Below are positions 27,087 through 36,051 of a stretch of 64,000 nucleotides of DNA, in pieces. The notes below the pieces were generated by a model. That model searched no databases. It was not told the origin of the DNA and saw nothing but the letters and a program-made list of their open reading frames with translations. Origin of the DNA: Streptomyces glomeratus (lineage in GTDB: Bacteria > Actinomycetota > Actinomycetes > Streptomycetales > Streptomycetaceae); NCBI RefSeq assembly GCF_021462825.1, contig NZ_JAKEEB010000031.1:23122-87121 (forward strand), given 5' to 3'. The translations under genes were made by a program, and so were the position numbers. Numbering within the stretch: position 1 is the stretch's first letter; every line of letters begins with the position of its first letter.

Positions 27087-27290
27087 ATGGCTACCGGAAC
27101 CGTGAAGTGGTTCAACGCCGAAAAGGGCTTTGGATTCATCGCCCAGGAAGGCGGCGGCCCCGACGTCTTCGTCCACTACTCCGCGATCAACGCGAACGGC
27201 TTCCGCTCGCTTGAGGAGAACCAGCAGGTGAGCTTCGACGTGACCCAGGGCCCGAAGGGCCCGCAGGCGGAGAACGTCACGGCCATCTGA
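27087..27290 (+). CDS. Cold-shock domain protein (CspA family)
   Basis: 67 aa beginning MATGTVKWFNAEKGFGFI, with an AAGGAGG ribosome site close upstream. Both nucleic-acid-binding motifs are intact: RNP1 as KGFGFIAQ and RNP2 as DVFVHYSAI. It is a single OB-fold RNA chaperone. The long, relatively AT-rich leader recalls the temperature-responsive leaders of cspA genes. The gene is flanked by a strong terminator at 27389-27432 and is monocistronic. Confidence 0.95.
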   Translation: MATGTVKWFNAEKGFGFIAQEGGGPDVFVHYSAINANGFRSLEENQQVSFDVTQGPKGPQAENVTAI

Positions 27291-27388
27291 GTCGCTGACC
27301 CGGAGTTTCGGCCTTCGGTTCCAGGCCCGGCTCACGGCCTTGCGGCCCATTGAGTCCGATGCTTGATCCGGAACGGAAGCAGTACCCA

Positions 27389-27432
27389 AGGAGCCCCGCG
27401 CGCCGACCGGCGCAGGGGGCTCCTGCTTTTTT
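27389..27432 (+). terminator. Rho-independent terminator after the cold-shock gene
   Basis: AGGAGCCCC (27389-27397) pairs with GGGGCTCCT (27416-27424) and is followed by CTTTTTT. It is the best canonical terminator in the window, fitting a strongly expressed monocistronic gene about 100 bp upstream. The following 27433-27574 holds only C-rich DNA with repeated GGCCCCA blocks. Confidence 0.85.
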
Positions 27433-27574
27433 GCGGCGGTCCCTTTCCACCCGGCCCCCGCAGCCCCCGCAAGTTCCTCGGCGGCCCCACGGCCCCAGTG
27501 ACCCCGCCGACGACCCCACAGGCCCCACCGGCCCCAGTGGCCTCTGCGGGATCACCCACGTCTCCGCTCGGTGA

Positions 27575-28357
27575 CTAGAGGATCCGCCGCGCGGGGCGGG
27601 CTCCGAGTGACAGGGCCTCCAGGACCCGCCGGGTCTTCGGCCCCTCCCCCGGATCGGGATCCAGGCCCTGTCTGCGCAGGAGGGCCCCCAGGGACGCCTG
27701 GACGACCTCCGCCCCCTCGGGCGGCACCCGCTCGGAGACCTCCAGCCAGCGCAGGGGCCGCGGACCGTCCAGGGTCCAGCTCTCCACGGTCACCTCATGG
27801 TGGTCCAGGCGTACACCGTCCCAGCGCACGGAGTGCACCGGCCCCAGCACGTTCAGCGGCTCGCAGCCAAGGGGCACGTCCGCGCAGTCGGCCAGGAACG
27901 CCCGCTGCCGCTCCGACAGGGCCCAGGACGGCGGCTGCGCACCGGACGCCACGGCCTCGACCGCGTCACTGCCGCAGTCGGTCGTGAAGGACGCCGACAG
28001 CGTCCGGTGCTCCCCCGACCAGTCGCCCGTCAGGCCGAAGGAATCCGGCCCCTGCGCCCGGAAATCCAGCCACCGTTCGCCGATCCGGGACCGCCGGCAC
28101 GGCCGCAGCCTGGCCGTGACGTCACCGCCTCGCCCGCCCCCGTCCCGCAGCCGCAGGATCACCCCCGCATTCCACAGCGGCAGTTCACCGGGTACCCGGG
28201 AGCGGGCGAGGGCCTCACAGAAGTAGACGCGGCGCCGGGCTCCCCCGTGGTCCGGCGCCAGCGTCCCGATCGCGGCGGCCGCGCCGGCATCCGAGAACGT
28301 CACCTTGATCTCGATCGAGTCGAGCCTCGGTCCGGCTCCCGCTGATGCCGTCGGCAT
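27575..28357 (-). CDS. CYTH-like (triphosphate tunnel) domain protein
   Basis: 260 aa from ATG 28357. The start SIEIKVTFSD resembles the Glu-x-Glu-type first strand of CYTH proteins, though only one Glu is retained. GVILRLRDGG and DVTARLRPC match the Arg-bearing strands of the tunnel. Later strands (RLDHHEVTVESWTL, LRWLEVSERV) fit the family layout. CYTH proteins hydrolyse triphosphates or polyphosphate, but substitution in the first motif makes activity uncertain. It stands alone, divergent from the LAL regulator. Confidence 0.55.
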   Translation of the reverse strand: MPTASAGAGPRLDSIEIKVTFSDAGAAAAIGTLAPDHGGARRRVYFCEALARSRVPGELPLWNAGVILRLRDGGGRGGDVTARLRPCRRSRIGERWLDFRAQGPDSFGLTGDWSGEHRTLSASFTTDCGSDAVEAVASGAQPPSWALSERQRAFLADCADVPLGCEPLNVLGPVHSVRWDGVRLDHHEVTVESWTLDGPRPLRWLEVSERVPPEGAEVVQASLGALLRRQGLDPDPGEGPKTRRVLEALSLGARPARRIL

Positions 28358-28542
28358 CGGCCCTTCCCCCTGCTCCGCGATCCGTCTCTGCCTGCCTCAT
28401 TCCGGTGTGGTGCGAGCACCATTCAAGCCCCACGCCGCTCCGCCCGCTTCGGGGAAGTCCCTGCACCTGTGTCCGCGTTCACCCTTCTTGACCCACCCGT
28501 CGTGCCTCATGATGGAGGCGGGCGGGCGCCAGGGGGTGGCAT

Positions 28543-31347
28543 ATGCGAGGGGGATCTCCGCAGCGGGTCGAGGGCACGGCGGCGCAGCGGACACCGGCCG
28601 GTTTCGTCGGGCGTGAGCGCGAGCGCGGACTGATGGACGACCTGCTCGTGGCGGGTGCGGACGGTGGGGCGGCCCTGCTGCTGTGGGGTGAGCCCGGCAT
28701 CGGCAAGACGGCCCTGCTGGACTACGCGGCCGAACAGGCGAGCCGGCGGGCGACCGTCCTGCGGGCCCGGGGCATCGAGACCGAGACCGTTCTGCCGTTC
28801 GCCGTCCTGGGCGATCTGCTCATGCCGCATTCGTCCCTTTTCAGGGATCTCCCGGAGGCCCAGCGCTCCGCCCTGGAGGGGTCCCTCGCGCTGTCCGGCC
28901 AGTCCCCGGGCAATCCGTACGCGGCCTGCATGGGCGCCCTCAACGTGCTCGCCGCCCTGGGCGACCGACGCCCGGTGGTGGTCCTGGTCGACGACCTGCA
29001 CTGGGTGGACCCGTCCTCCCAGCGAGTCCTGCTGTTCGTCGCCCGCCGCCTGTCCTGCGAACGGGTCGCGCTCTCCCTCACCTCGCGGGAGGACCACGGC
29101 GAGTCGGGCGAACGCCGGAGCATCCCCGCCGTGCAGGTGGGCGGGCTCGCGGCGGCCGAGTGCGCGGCGCTGCTGGCGGAGGCGGGCCGTCGGGTCGCCC
29201 CCGCGGTCCTCGACGAGCTCGTACGGATCAGCGGGGGCAACCCCCTGGCCCTGCGCGAGATGGCGTCCGGCCTCACGCCGGAGCAGGTGCGCGGGGAGCA
29301 GCCGCTGCCCGCCCCGCCCTCGCTGGGCCGCCATCTCGAACGGGCCTGGGCGGCCCGGATGGACGATCTTCCCGACAGCGCGCGCCGGGCCCTGGCGGTG
29401 CTCGCCGCGAGCCGCTCCACGGCCGCCGGCACCCTGCGCAAGGCCCTGGAGGCGGCGGGCCTGTCCCTGGAGGCGCTGTCCCCCGCGGAACAGGCGGGCC
29501 TGGTCCGGGCCACCCTCGACGGCCTGGACTTCCACCACCCCGTGCTGCGCCCGCTGGTCCTCACCCGGGCCCCGCTCGCCCACCGCTTCGCCGCCTTCCA
29601 CGCCCTCGCGGCGGTGAGCACGGGTGCGTTGCACGCCTGGTACCGGGCGGCGGCCAGCGCGGGCCCCGACGAGGAGGCCGCGGCGGCGCTGGCCGAGGCG
29701 GCCCTGGAGGCGCGCCGCCGCAGCGCGTACGGGGAGTCCGCGCTGGCCTGGCGCCGTGCCGCCGAGCTGACCCCCGAGCCCGCGGTGCGCGCCGAGCGGC
29801 TGCACCGCGCCGCCTCCGACGCCCTGCTGAGCGGATCGCCGTACGGCCCGCCGTGGTGCGAGGAAGCCCTGCGGATCACGCCCGACGCGGCGGTGCGCGC
29901 GGACATCCAGGCCCTGCTGGGCCGCATGTACACCTGGAAGGGTGAGCCGGCCCGGGCGTACGGCCTGCTGCTGGACGCCGCGGACGCCGTACGCGCGACC
30001 GATCCCGCGCGCGCCTGCGTACTGCTGGCCGAGGCGACCGCCCCCGCCCGCCTGGACGGGCATGTCCCGGCGGCGATCAGGGTCGCCGAGCAGTCCGTGG
30101 CGCTCGCCGCGCCGAGGGGGCGGGACCGCTGGCTGAGCCAGACCATGCTCGGCGCGGCGCTCGTCATGGCCGGGCAGGTGGCACGGGGCACGGCGATGCT
30201 TCGGGCCGCGGACCGGGACGGCGCCGGGGACCCCGTACGCGACCAGCCGGTGTACGCCATCGCCGGGCAGGCGTGGAGCAGGGCGGAGGAGTTCACCGGG
30301 GGGCGCCGGCTGCTCAACACGGCGGTGGAGTCGGCGCGCCGCCACAGCGCGGTGGGCGTGCTGGCCTTCACCCTGGCGGTGCGCGGCGAGCTGGAGACCC
30401 GCATCGGCCAGTGGGCCTCGGCGCGCGGTGACCTGACCGAGTCCCTGCGCTGGGCGGAGGAGCTGGGCCAGCTCACGTGCGTCAGCTACACCCTGTACGG
30501 CCTGGCCCGGCTGGAGGCGCTGCGCGGCGACCGGGTGGCCGTGGAGGAACATGTGGCGCACGCGCGCCGGGAGTGCGGGACACACGGCATCGGCTGCCAG
30601 GAGTTCCATCTGACGGCGGTCCTCGGGCTGGCGGCCCTGACCCACGGTGACCACGAGACGGCCGCCGGCCAACTGGAACAGACCCTCGCACTGGCACGGG
30701 AACAGGGCATCGGCAATCCGGAGGTCGTCCCGTTCGCGGCCGACCTGGCGGAGGCACAGCTGCGGGCCGGCCGCCCGGACCGGGCCGACGAGGTGACGGC
30801 CTGGCTGGAGGAGCGGGCCCGGGAGACGGGCCTGGCATCGGCGGAGGCGGCCGCCGCCCGCTGCCGGGGCCTGCTGGCGGCCACGGCCGAGGAGGCGGAG
30901 GCGCACTTCGCCCACGCGCTGGACGCCCACGGACGCACCACGGGACCCTTCGACCTCGCCCGCACCCAGCTGTGCGAGGCGGAGGTACTGCGCCGCCACC
31001 GCCGCCCGGCCGCCGCCCGCGCCCCCCTGACGGCCGCCCTGGCCTGCTTCCAGCGGCTGGGAGCGGAGCCCTGGGCGCGGCGGGCGGCGAGCGAACTGGC
31101 CGCCACGGGCGGCACGGTGACGGCCGGCCGTCAGCCGGCGGGCGACGCGCTCTCCCTGCTGACACCGCAGGAGTTCCAGGTGTCGCGGGCGGTGGCCCGG
31201 GGACTGAACAACGTGGAGGCGGCGGCGTCGCTGTTCGTGTCCCGCAAGACGGTGGAGGCGCACCTCACCCGTATCTACCGCAAGTTGCAGGTCCGCTCCC
31301 GTACCGATCTGACCCGCCTGCTGACGGCCTCCGGCCTGCTCGACTGA
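28543..31347 (+). CDS. Large LuxR-family (LAL) transcriptional regulator
   Basis: 934 aa. Walker A GEPGIGKT (residues 49-56) and Walker B VVVLVDDLHWVD (~150) form an N-terminal STAND-type ATPase; the middle is helical TPR-like repeats. The last 65 residues are a LuxR helix-turn-helix (LTPQEFQVSRAVARGLNNVE, then VSRKTVEAHLTRIYRKLQV). LAL regulators often activate sugar-use or specialised-metabolite genes. The start ATG 28543 has a GGGGG run ~7 nt upstream. It converges on the P450 gene with only 26 bp between stops, so the target is not obvious from operon structure. Confidence 0.92.
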   Translation: MRGGSPQRVEGTAAQRTPAGFVGRERERGLMDDLLVAGADGGAALLLWGEPGIGKTALLDYAAEQASRRATVLRARGIETETVLPFAVLGDLLMPHSSLFRDLPEAQRSALEGSLALSGQSPGNPYAACMGALNVLAALGDRRPVVVLVDDLHWVDPSSQRVLLFVARRLSCERVALSLTSREDHGESGERRSIPAVQVGGLAAAECAALLAEAGRRVAPAVLDELVRISGGNPLALREMASGLTPEQVRGEQPLPAPPSLGRHLERAWAARMDDLPDSARRALAVLAASRSTAAGTLRKALEAAGLSLEALSPAEQAGLVRATLDGLDFHHPVLRPLVLTRAPLAHRFAAFHALAAVSTGALHAWYRAAASAGPDEEAAAALAEAALEARRRSAYGESALAWRRAAELTPEPAVRAERLHRAASDALLSGSPYGPPWCEEALRITPDAAVRADIQALLGRMYTWKGEPARAYGLLLDAADAVRATDPARACVLLAEATAPARLDGHVPAAIRVAEQSVALAAPRGRDRWLSQTMLGAALVMAGQVARGTAMLRAADRDGAGDPVRDQPVYAIAGQAWSRAEEFTGGRRLLNTAVESARRHSAVGVLAFTLAVRGELETRIGQWASARGDLTESLRWAEELGQLTCVSYTLYGLARLEALRGDRVAVEEHVAHARRECGTHGIGCQEFHLTAVLGLAALTHGDHETAAGQLEQTLALAREQGIGNPEVVPFAADLAEAQLRAGRPDRADEVTAWLEERARETGLASAEAAAARCRGLLAATAEEAEAHFAHALDAHGRTTGPFDLARTQLCEAEVLRRHRRPAAARAPLTAALACFQRLGAEPWARRAASELAATGGTVTAGRQPAGDALSLLTPQEFQVSRAVARGLNNVEAAASLFVSRKTVEAHLTRIYRKLQVRSRTDLTRLLTASGLLD

Positions 31348-31373
31348 GCCGTCCCGGCGGTGGGCGGTCGCCG

Positions 31374-32579
31374 CTACCACTCCACCGGCAGCTCCAGCGG
31401 GAAGCGGCGGATCGTCTCCGTGTCCCAGCGGATCTCCCCCGGCGGTACCGCGAGCCGCAGTTCCGGGAAGCGTTCCAGGAGCCGTCCGACGGCCACTTCC
31501 AGTTCCGCCATGGCCATCGGTACGGCGATGCACCGATGGCCGCCCCAGCCGAAGGTCATATGGGGCAGGGCAGGGCGGTCCGGGTCGATGGCGTCCGGGT
31601 CGGGGTAGCGCTCCGGGTCGCGGTTCGCCGTCAGATACGACACATGGACGTAGTCGCCCGCCCGGATCCGTACGCCGTCGATCTCCACGTCCTCCAGCGC
31701 CACCCGGGGAATGCCGACCCCCTTGCGGAAGGGGATGTAGCGCAGGACTTCGTGCAGCACGGCCGGAAGGGTGTCCGGCCGGCTGCGCAGACGCTTCATC
31801 AGGGCGGGGCGGGTCAGCAGCAGATAGGCGATGTCGCTGATCTGGCAGGTGGCCGTGTCCTGCCCGCTGAGCACCAGCGTCAGCGCCATGACCGCGAGCT
31901 CCTGGTCGTCGAGCGCGTCCTGTCCCTCTCTCGCCGCGGCGAGCGCGCTGATCAGGTCGGGGCCGGGGGCACGCCGGCGCTGTTCGACCTGTTCGCCGAA
32001 GTAGGCCCGCAGCTCGGCCTTGGCGGCCGCGGCCCTCTCACGGCTGTCCGGACCGGTGGCGAGCAGCTGGTGGACGTGCTCCTGCATCCGCTCCCAGTCC
32101 TCCTCGGGGATGCCGAGGACGTCGAAGATGGTGCGCCGGGGCAGCGGGTTCGACAGATGCTCGACCAGGTCCGCCGGCGGCCCCTGCGCCTCCATCTCGT
32201 CGAGCAGGGTGTCCGCGAGCCGGGTGATGCGCTGCCGCATCCGCTCCACCTGCCGCTGGGAGAACGCCTGGGAGGCGAGGTGGCGCAGCCGGCTGCTGTG
32301 CGGTGGGTCCATCACATTGATCGACTCCGGGGAGACGATCGGCTCGGGCGTCAGCCGGGGGTAGTCGGTGCCGATGATCGCCGCCCGGCTGAACCGCTGG
32401 TCGCTGGTCACCTGCCGCACCCCCTCGAACCCGGTGACCAGCCAGGCGTCACCGTCGCCGTACGGCAGCCGGATACGGGTGAGGGAGTCGCGGGCCATGA
32501 GCTTCGCCAGCGAGGGATCGAACTCCAGGCCCTCGCTGAAGTCGAACGGGCACAGGAGGGGTTCGTTGCCTCGGGTCAT
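31374..32579 (-). CDS. Cytochrome P450
   Basis: 401 aa bacterial class I P450. Heme loop FGWGGHRCIAV places the thiolate ligand at Cys350. The I-helix SGQDTAT replaces the usual AG-x-D-T-T with SG-x-D-T-A, and the ExxR motif is EVLR. The substrate region is unassigned. There is no adjacent ferredoxin gene. The DUF1259 gene lies 47 bp upstream on the same strand, so the two are likely cotranscribed. Its 3' end meets the LAL regulator gene. Confidence 0.93.
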   Translation of the reverse strand: MTRGNEPLLCPFDFSEGLEFDPSLAKLMARDSLTRIRLPYGDGDAWLVTGFEGVRQVTSDQRFSRAAIIGTDYPRLTPEPIVSPESINVMDPPHSSRLRHLASQAFSQRQVERMRQRITRLADTLLDEMEAQGPPADLVEHLSNPLPRRTIFDVLGIPEEDWERMQEHVHQLLATGPDSRERAAAAKAELRAYFGEQVEQRRRAPGPDLISALAAAREGQDALDDQELAVMALTLVLSGQDTATCQISDIAYLLLTRPALMKRLRSRPDTLPAVLHEVLRYIPFRKGVGIPRVALEDVEIDGVRIRAGDYVHVSYLTANRDPERYPDPDAIDPDRPALPHMTFGWGGHRCIAVPMAMAELEVAVGRLLERFPELRLAVPPGEIRWDTETIRRFPLELPVEW

Positions 32580-32626
32580 CGTGCGGTCTCCGTTTCGAGC
32601 GGCCTTCGGTGTGCCGTGGTGTGCCG

Positions 32627-33643
32627 TCAGCCCTCGGTCAGCGGCCTGACGTTGGTGGCGGCCACCGCGGCGCGCAGGCCCCGGGCGAGTTTCAGGGCGT
32701 CGCCGACGGCCCAGAAGTGGACGAAGAACAGGCGGGGTTCGTCCCGCAGTCCGTGGTGGTGGAGTTCGACGAGTTCGGCCCCGGCCCGCCGCAGGGCGAC
32801 GAGGGCGTCCTGGACCTCCCCGGCGATCAGGCAGCAGTCGCCGCTGACGGCGGCCCGGCCGCCGCCCAGCGGCTGCCAGTTGATCGCGGTCGTGGAGCCC
32901 AGGCCGGGGGGCAGCACCAGATCGCCGTCGACGACGGTCTCCCGGCGGACGAAGAGACTTTTGTAGACCCCGTCGTCGACGCTGCCCTTGACGCCCAGGG
33001 CGGCGTCGATGCCTGCGGTGTCCAGGTCGACCGGGCGCGGCCGGGCGGGAGGCGGGGCGTGCCCCGGGGGCGGGGTGCCGGTGCGGTCGAGCGCCGCGCG
33101 CAGGCCCCGGGCGAGGGCCACCGGGTCACGGCCGTGCCCGTGGACGTGCACCCACCAGACGTCGGGGCTCTGGGAGAGCAGGTGCTTGTGGAGCGCGGTC
33201 TGCTCGATGCCCTGCCGATGCAGGACGTCGGCGAACCCCTGGACCTCCCCCTCGGTGACCACCATGTCGCCCATCACCATCGTGCCGCCGTCGGAATAGC
33301 GGACGAAGGCCATGTGCGACGCCAGGGCGAGCGCGGGTTCGACGCGGACGCCGCGGGAGACGACGGTGAGATCCCGGCGGGGGAAACCCGTGTGGTACAT
33401 CAGGTTCCGCTTCATGTCGCCCGCCCGGCCGAGCGTGCCGGCAACGCCCTTCCAGTCCGACAGGACGGTGCGCACGGGACGAATCGGCTCCCGCAGCCGG
33501 CCCTTCGCCGTCTCGGTGGCCTTGGCGCAGGCGGCGGCGGTCGCTCCGGCCAGCAGCGGCGCCAGGGTGGTCGCGGCCACGATCCGTCGCCGTGACGTAC
33601 CTGTGCCCGCGTGGGACTCTTCGGGTCGGTGCTCAGCCATCAT
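32627..33643 (-). CDS. DUF1259 protein with two repeats (LppY/LpqO type), exported
   Basis: 338 aa from ATG 33643, which has AGGAGG 6 nt ahead; the longer frame to 33670 lacks one. Near the N-terminus is TSRRRIVAATTLAPLLAG ending in AAAC, a Tat-like signal with a weak lipobox. Two DUF1259 repeats follow, each ending in a His-rich WVHVHGHG or LHHHGL strand and a VHFWAVGDALKLARGL helix. LppY/LpqO are mycobacterial lipoproteins of unknown function. It is probably transcribed with the P450 downstream. Confidence 0.82.
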   Translation of the reverse strand: MMAEHRPEESHAGTGTSRRRIVAATTLAPLLAGATAAACAKATETAKGRLREPIRPVRTVLSDWKGVAGTLGRAGDMKRNLMYHTGFPRRDLTVVSRGVRVEPALALASHMAFVRYSDGGTMVMGDMVVTEGEVQGFADVLHRQGIEQTALHKHLLSQSPDVWWVHVHGHGRDPVALARGLRAALDRTGTPPPGHAPPPARPRPVDLDTAGIDAALGVKGSVDDGVYKSLFVRRETVVDGDLVLPPGLGSTTAINWQPLGGGRAAVSGDCCLIAGEVQDALVALRRAGAELVELHHHGLRDEPRLFFVHFWAVGDALKLARGLRAAVAATNVRPLTEG

Positions 33644-33754
33644 GCGCGCCTCCTGACGGGATGGAAGCACGCAGTCCCCAGCAGACCGGCGAGCGGCGCC
33701 GCCGCCCGGGGCCAGCTGGGCTAAGCGGTCGTCGGTGGATCGGGTGAGGGGCTC

Positions 33755-35692
33755 CTACGGCACGTACAGCCCTTCCACCTCCCGGGCGAATTCCCGCAGG
33801 ATCGTCTCCCGGCGGAGCTTCATCGACGGGGTCAGGTGGCCCGCCTCCTCCGTGAAGTCCACGGGAAGGACCGCGAAGCGGCGGATGGACTCGGGGCGGG
33901 AGACCAGCTTGTTCGCCTCGTCCACCGCGCGTTGCAGGACGCGGTGCAACTCCTCGTCATGGCAGAGGAGTTCCGGCGGCACCGGGTGCTTGCCGATCAT
34001 CTGGCGCCAGTGCGCGATCCCGTCGGGGTCCAGGGTGATCAGTGCGGTGACATAGGGGCGGCCGTCGCCGAGGACGAGGCACTGGGAGATCAGGGGGTGG
34101 GAGCGGAGCCAGTTCTCCAGGGGCGCCGGGGCCACGTTCTTGCCGCCCGCGGTGATCAGGATCTCCTTCTTCCTGCCCGTGATCGTGAGGTACCCCTCGT
34201 CGTCCAGGCGGCCGATGTCACCCGTGGGGAACCAGCCGTCGGCGCCGGCCGGGACCACCCCGCCGGCGCGGGGGTCCCAGTAGCCGCGGAAGACCTGGCC
34301 GCCGGAGAGCAGCACCTCACCGTCCGCGGCGATGCGCACCCTTGTGCCGGGCAGCGGCCAGCCCACCGTGCCGAGCCGGGGTCTGAGCGGTGGGGTCACG
34401 GTGGCGGCGCCGGTCGTCTCCGTCAGGCCGTACCCCTCGTAGATGCCTATGCCGGCGCCCGCGTAGAAGGCGGCGAGGCGGTGGCCCAGCGGGGAGCCGC
34501 CGCAGATGACATGGCGGACCCTGCCGCCCAGGGCGTTGCGGATGCGGCGGTAGACCAGGGGGTCGTAGAAGGCGCGCGCCGTCTTCAGGGCGCGGCCGGG
34601 GCCGGGGCCGGTGCCGTGCTGCCGGGCCTCCGTCGCCTCGCCGTAGCGGCGGGCCACGTCCGCCGCACGGTCGAACAGCGTCGCCCGGCCGCCGCGTTCG
34701 GCGGCGGCCCGCGCGTTGTTGTAGATCTTCTCCAGCATGTACGGGATGGCCAGCAGGAAGGTCGGCCGGAAACTCGCCAGGTCGGCCAGCAGGTCCTGCG
34801 CCTTGAGACTCGGCGCGTGGCCGAGCCGTACCCGGGCGCGGATGCACGCGACCGCCACCATCCGGCCGAAGACGTGCGACAGGGGCAGGAAGAGCAGTGT
34901 GGACGGCTCGTCGCTGCTCTTCGCGCTGAAGATGGGGTGGAGGAGTTCGGTGGCGTTGTCGACCTCGGCGAGGAAGTTGCCGTGCGTCAGCGCGCAGCCC
35001 TTGGGGCGGCCCGTCGTGCCGGAGGTGTAGACGAGGGTGGCCAGGGTGTCCGGGCCCAGAACGCCCCTGCGGACGGAGACCTCCTGGTCCGGGAGCGGCT
35101 GCCCCAGTTCCGCCAGGCGGTCGACATGCCCCTTCTCCATCACCCACACATGGCGCAGGTCGGGCATGTGGGGGCGCTCCGGGCCGAGGGCCGCCGCCTG
35201 GCCCACGGTCTCCGTCACCAGTGCCACGACGCCCGCGTCCTGGAGGATCCAGCGGGTCTGGAAGACGGAGGAGGTGGGGTAGACGGGGACCGTCACCAGG
35301 CCCGCCGCCCAGGCCGCGAAGTCCAGCAGCGTCCACTCGTACGCCGTGCGCGCCATGACCGCGATCCGGTCGCCCGGCATCAGGCCCTCGGAGATCAGTC
35401 CCTTCGCCAGGGCGAGGATCTGGCCGGCGAATTGAGCAGCCGTCACGTCCGTCCAGCCGCCGTCCGCGTCACGGCGGCTGAGGACGCGGTGGCCTGGCAC
35501 CTCGGCCGCGTTCTCGAACGGCAGGTCGGCGAGCGAGCCATGGGTCACCTGCGGCACGAGTGGGGGCACATAGGCCTCCCGCACCTCACCGTTCAGCCGC
35601 CGGATCTCCGGCTCCACGAGCACCGGGCCGCCGTCGTGGTCGAGATCGGCCGGGGCCGTGGGGACGGGAGCGGACGAGTACGAGATGGGCAT
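33755..35692 (-). CDS. Long-chain fatty-acid--CoA ligase / AMP-dependent synthetase
   Basis: 645 aa from ATG 35692, which has CAGGAG 7 nt ahead. The AMP-binding motif TLVYTSGTTGRPKGCALTH, motif GYGLTETTGA and hinge/Lys region TGRKKEILITAGGKNVAP are intact. It would activate a fatty acid to the acyl-adenylate and acyl-CoA. It is divergent from a MaoC-like gene, with twin palindromic operators in between that suggest joint TetR-type control. A local TetR gene exists but is broken (38290-38597). Confidence 0.92.
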   Translation of the reverse strand: MPISYSSAPVPTAPADLDHDGGPVLVEPEIRRLNGEVREAYVPPLVPQVTHGSLADLPFENAAEVPGHRVLSRRDADGGWTDVTAAQFAGQILALAKGLISEGLMPGDRIAVMARTAYEWTLLDFAAWAAGLVTVPVYPTSSVFQTRWILQDAGVVALVTETVGQAAALGPERPHMPDLRHVWVMEKGHVDRLAELGQPLPDQEVSVRRGVLGPDTLATLVYTSGTTGRPKGCALTHGNFLAEVDNATELLHPIFSAKSSDEPSTLLFLPLSHVFGRMVAVACIRARVRLGHAPSLKAQDLLADLASFRPTFLLAIPYMLEKIYNNARAAAERGGRATLFDRAADVARRYGEATEARQHGTGPGPGRALKTARAFYDPLVYRRIRNALGGRVRHVICGGSPLGHRLAAFYAGAGIGIYEGYGLTETTGAATVTPPLRPRLGTVGWPLPGTRVRIAADGEVLLSGGQVFRGYWDPRAGGVVPAGADGWFPTGDIGRLDDEGYLTITGRKKEILITAGGKNVAPAPLENWLRSHPLISQCLVLGDGRPYVTALITLDPDGIAHWRQMIGKHPVPPELLCHDEELHRVLQRAVDEANKLVSRPESIRRFAVLPVDFTEEAGHLTPSMKLRRETILREFAREVEGLYVP

Positions 35693-36051
35693 GGGCAGCT
35701 CCTGGGGCCTGCAGCGGTGCACTGCTTCGCTGCATGAGGTACGCGCTGGGCGCACGGAGACGTTCATCGGCGGCGCGGCTCGCTGTTACCGCCGGTTCGG
35801 ACCCGGATGGTACGGGGCCCGCGTGGGGAGTCTGTGCGGGTTCGGGGACGGTCCGGGGACGGGCGTGTGCAGCCTCCGCGTTCACCTGCGGCGGGGTGCG
35901 GTCCGAGGGCGCGGGAACCGCCTGCGCACCCGATCCGGGACCGACATAGCCTTACCCGCGGTAACCTTACTCGGCAGTAAACCGTCGAACGAGCTCGGAG
36001 CCGGACGATGACCGACCGCCATGCGGCCAGAGAGTTCGGGGGGCGTAGGCC
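35693..36051. other. Divergent promoter region of the acyl-CoA ligase and MaoC genes
   Basis: 359 bp without a convincing gene. The main feature is a pair of adjacent palindromes at 35952-35964 and 35967-35980, about 70-100 bp from the MaoC start. The rest is ordinary GC-rich DNA. Confidence 0.6.
35952..35980. promoter_or_regulatory. Twin palindromic operators (TetR-type)
   Basis: TTACCCGCGGTAA (35952-35964; arms TTACC/GGTAA) and TTACTCGGCAGTAA (35967-35980; arms TTACT/AGTAA) are separated by 2 bp. The shared TTAC...GTAA arms and side-by-side layout look like cooperative TetR-family binding, as for lipid-metabolism regulators. They lie between divergent lipid genes. The palindromes are seen directly; the regulator is inferred. 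Confidence 0.6.

Noticed and set aside
27433..27574. GGCCCCA-type direct repeats after the cold-shock terminator
   Set aside because: Short, irregular and G/C only. No gene, structure or repeat period could be supported.
28507..31533. 1008-residue minus strand open frame
   Set aside because: It lies opposite the LAL regulator. Composition is Gln/Arg/His-rich with no fold; the LAL frame contains Walker and HTH motifs.
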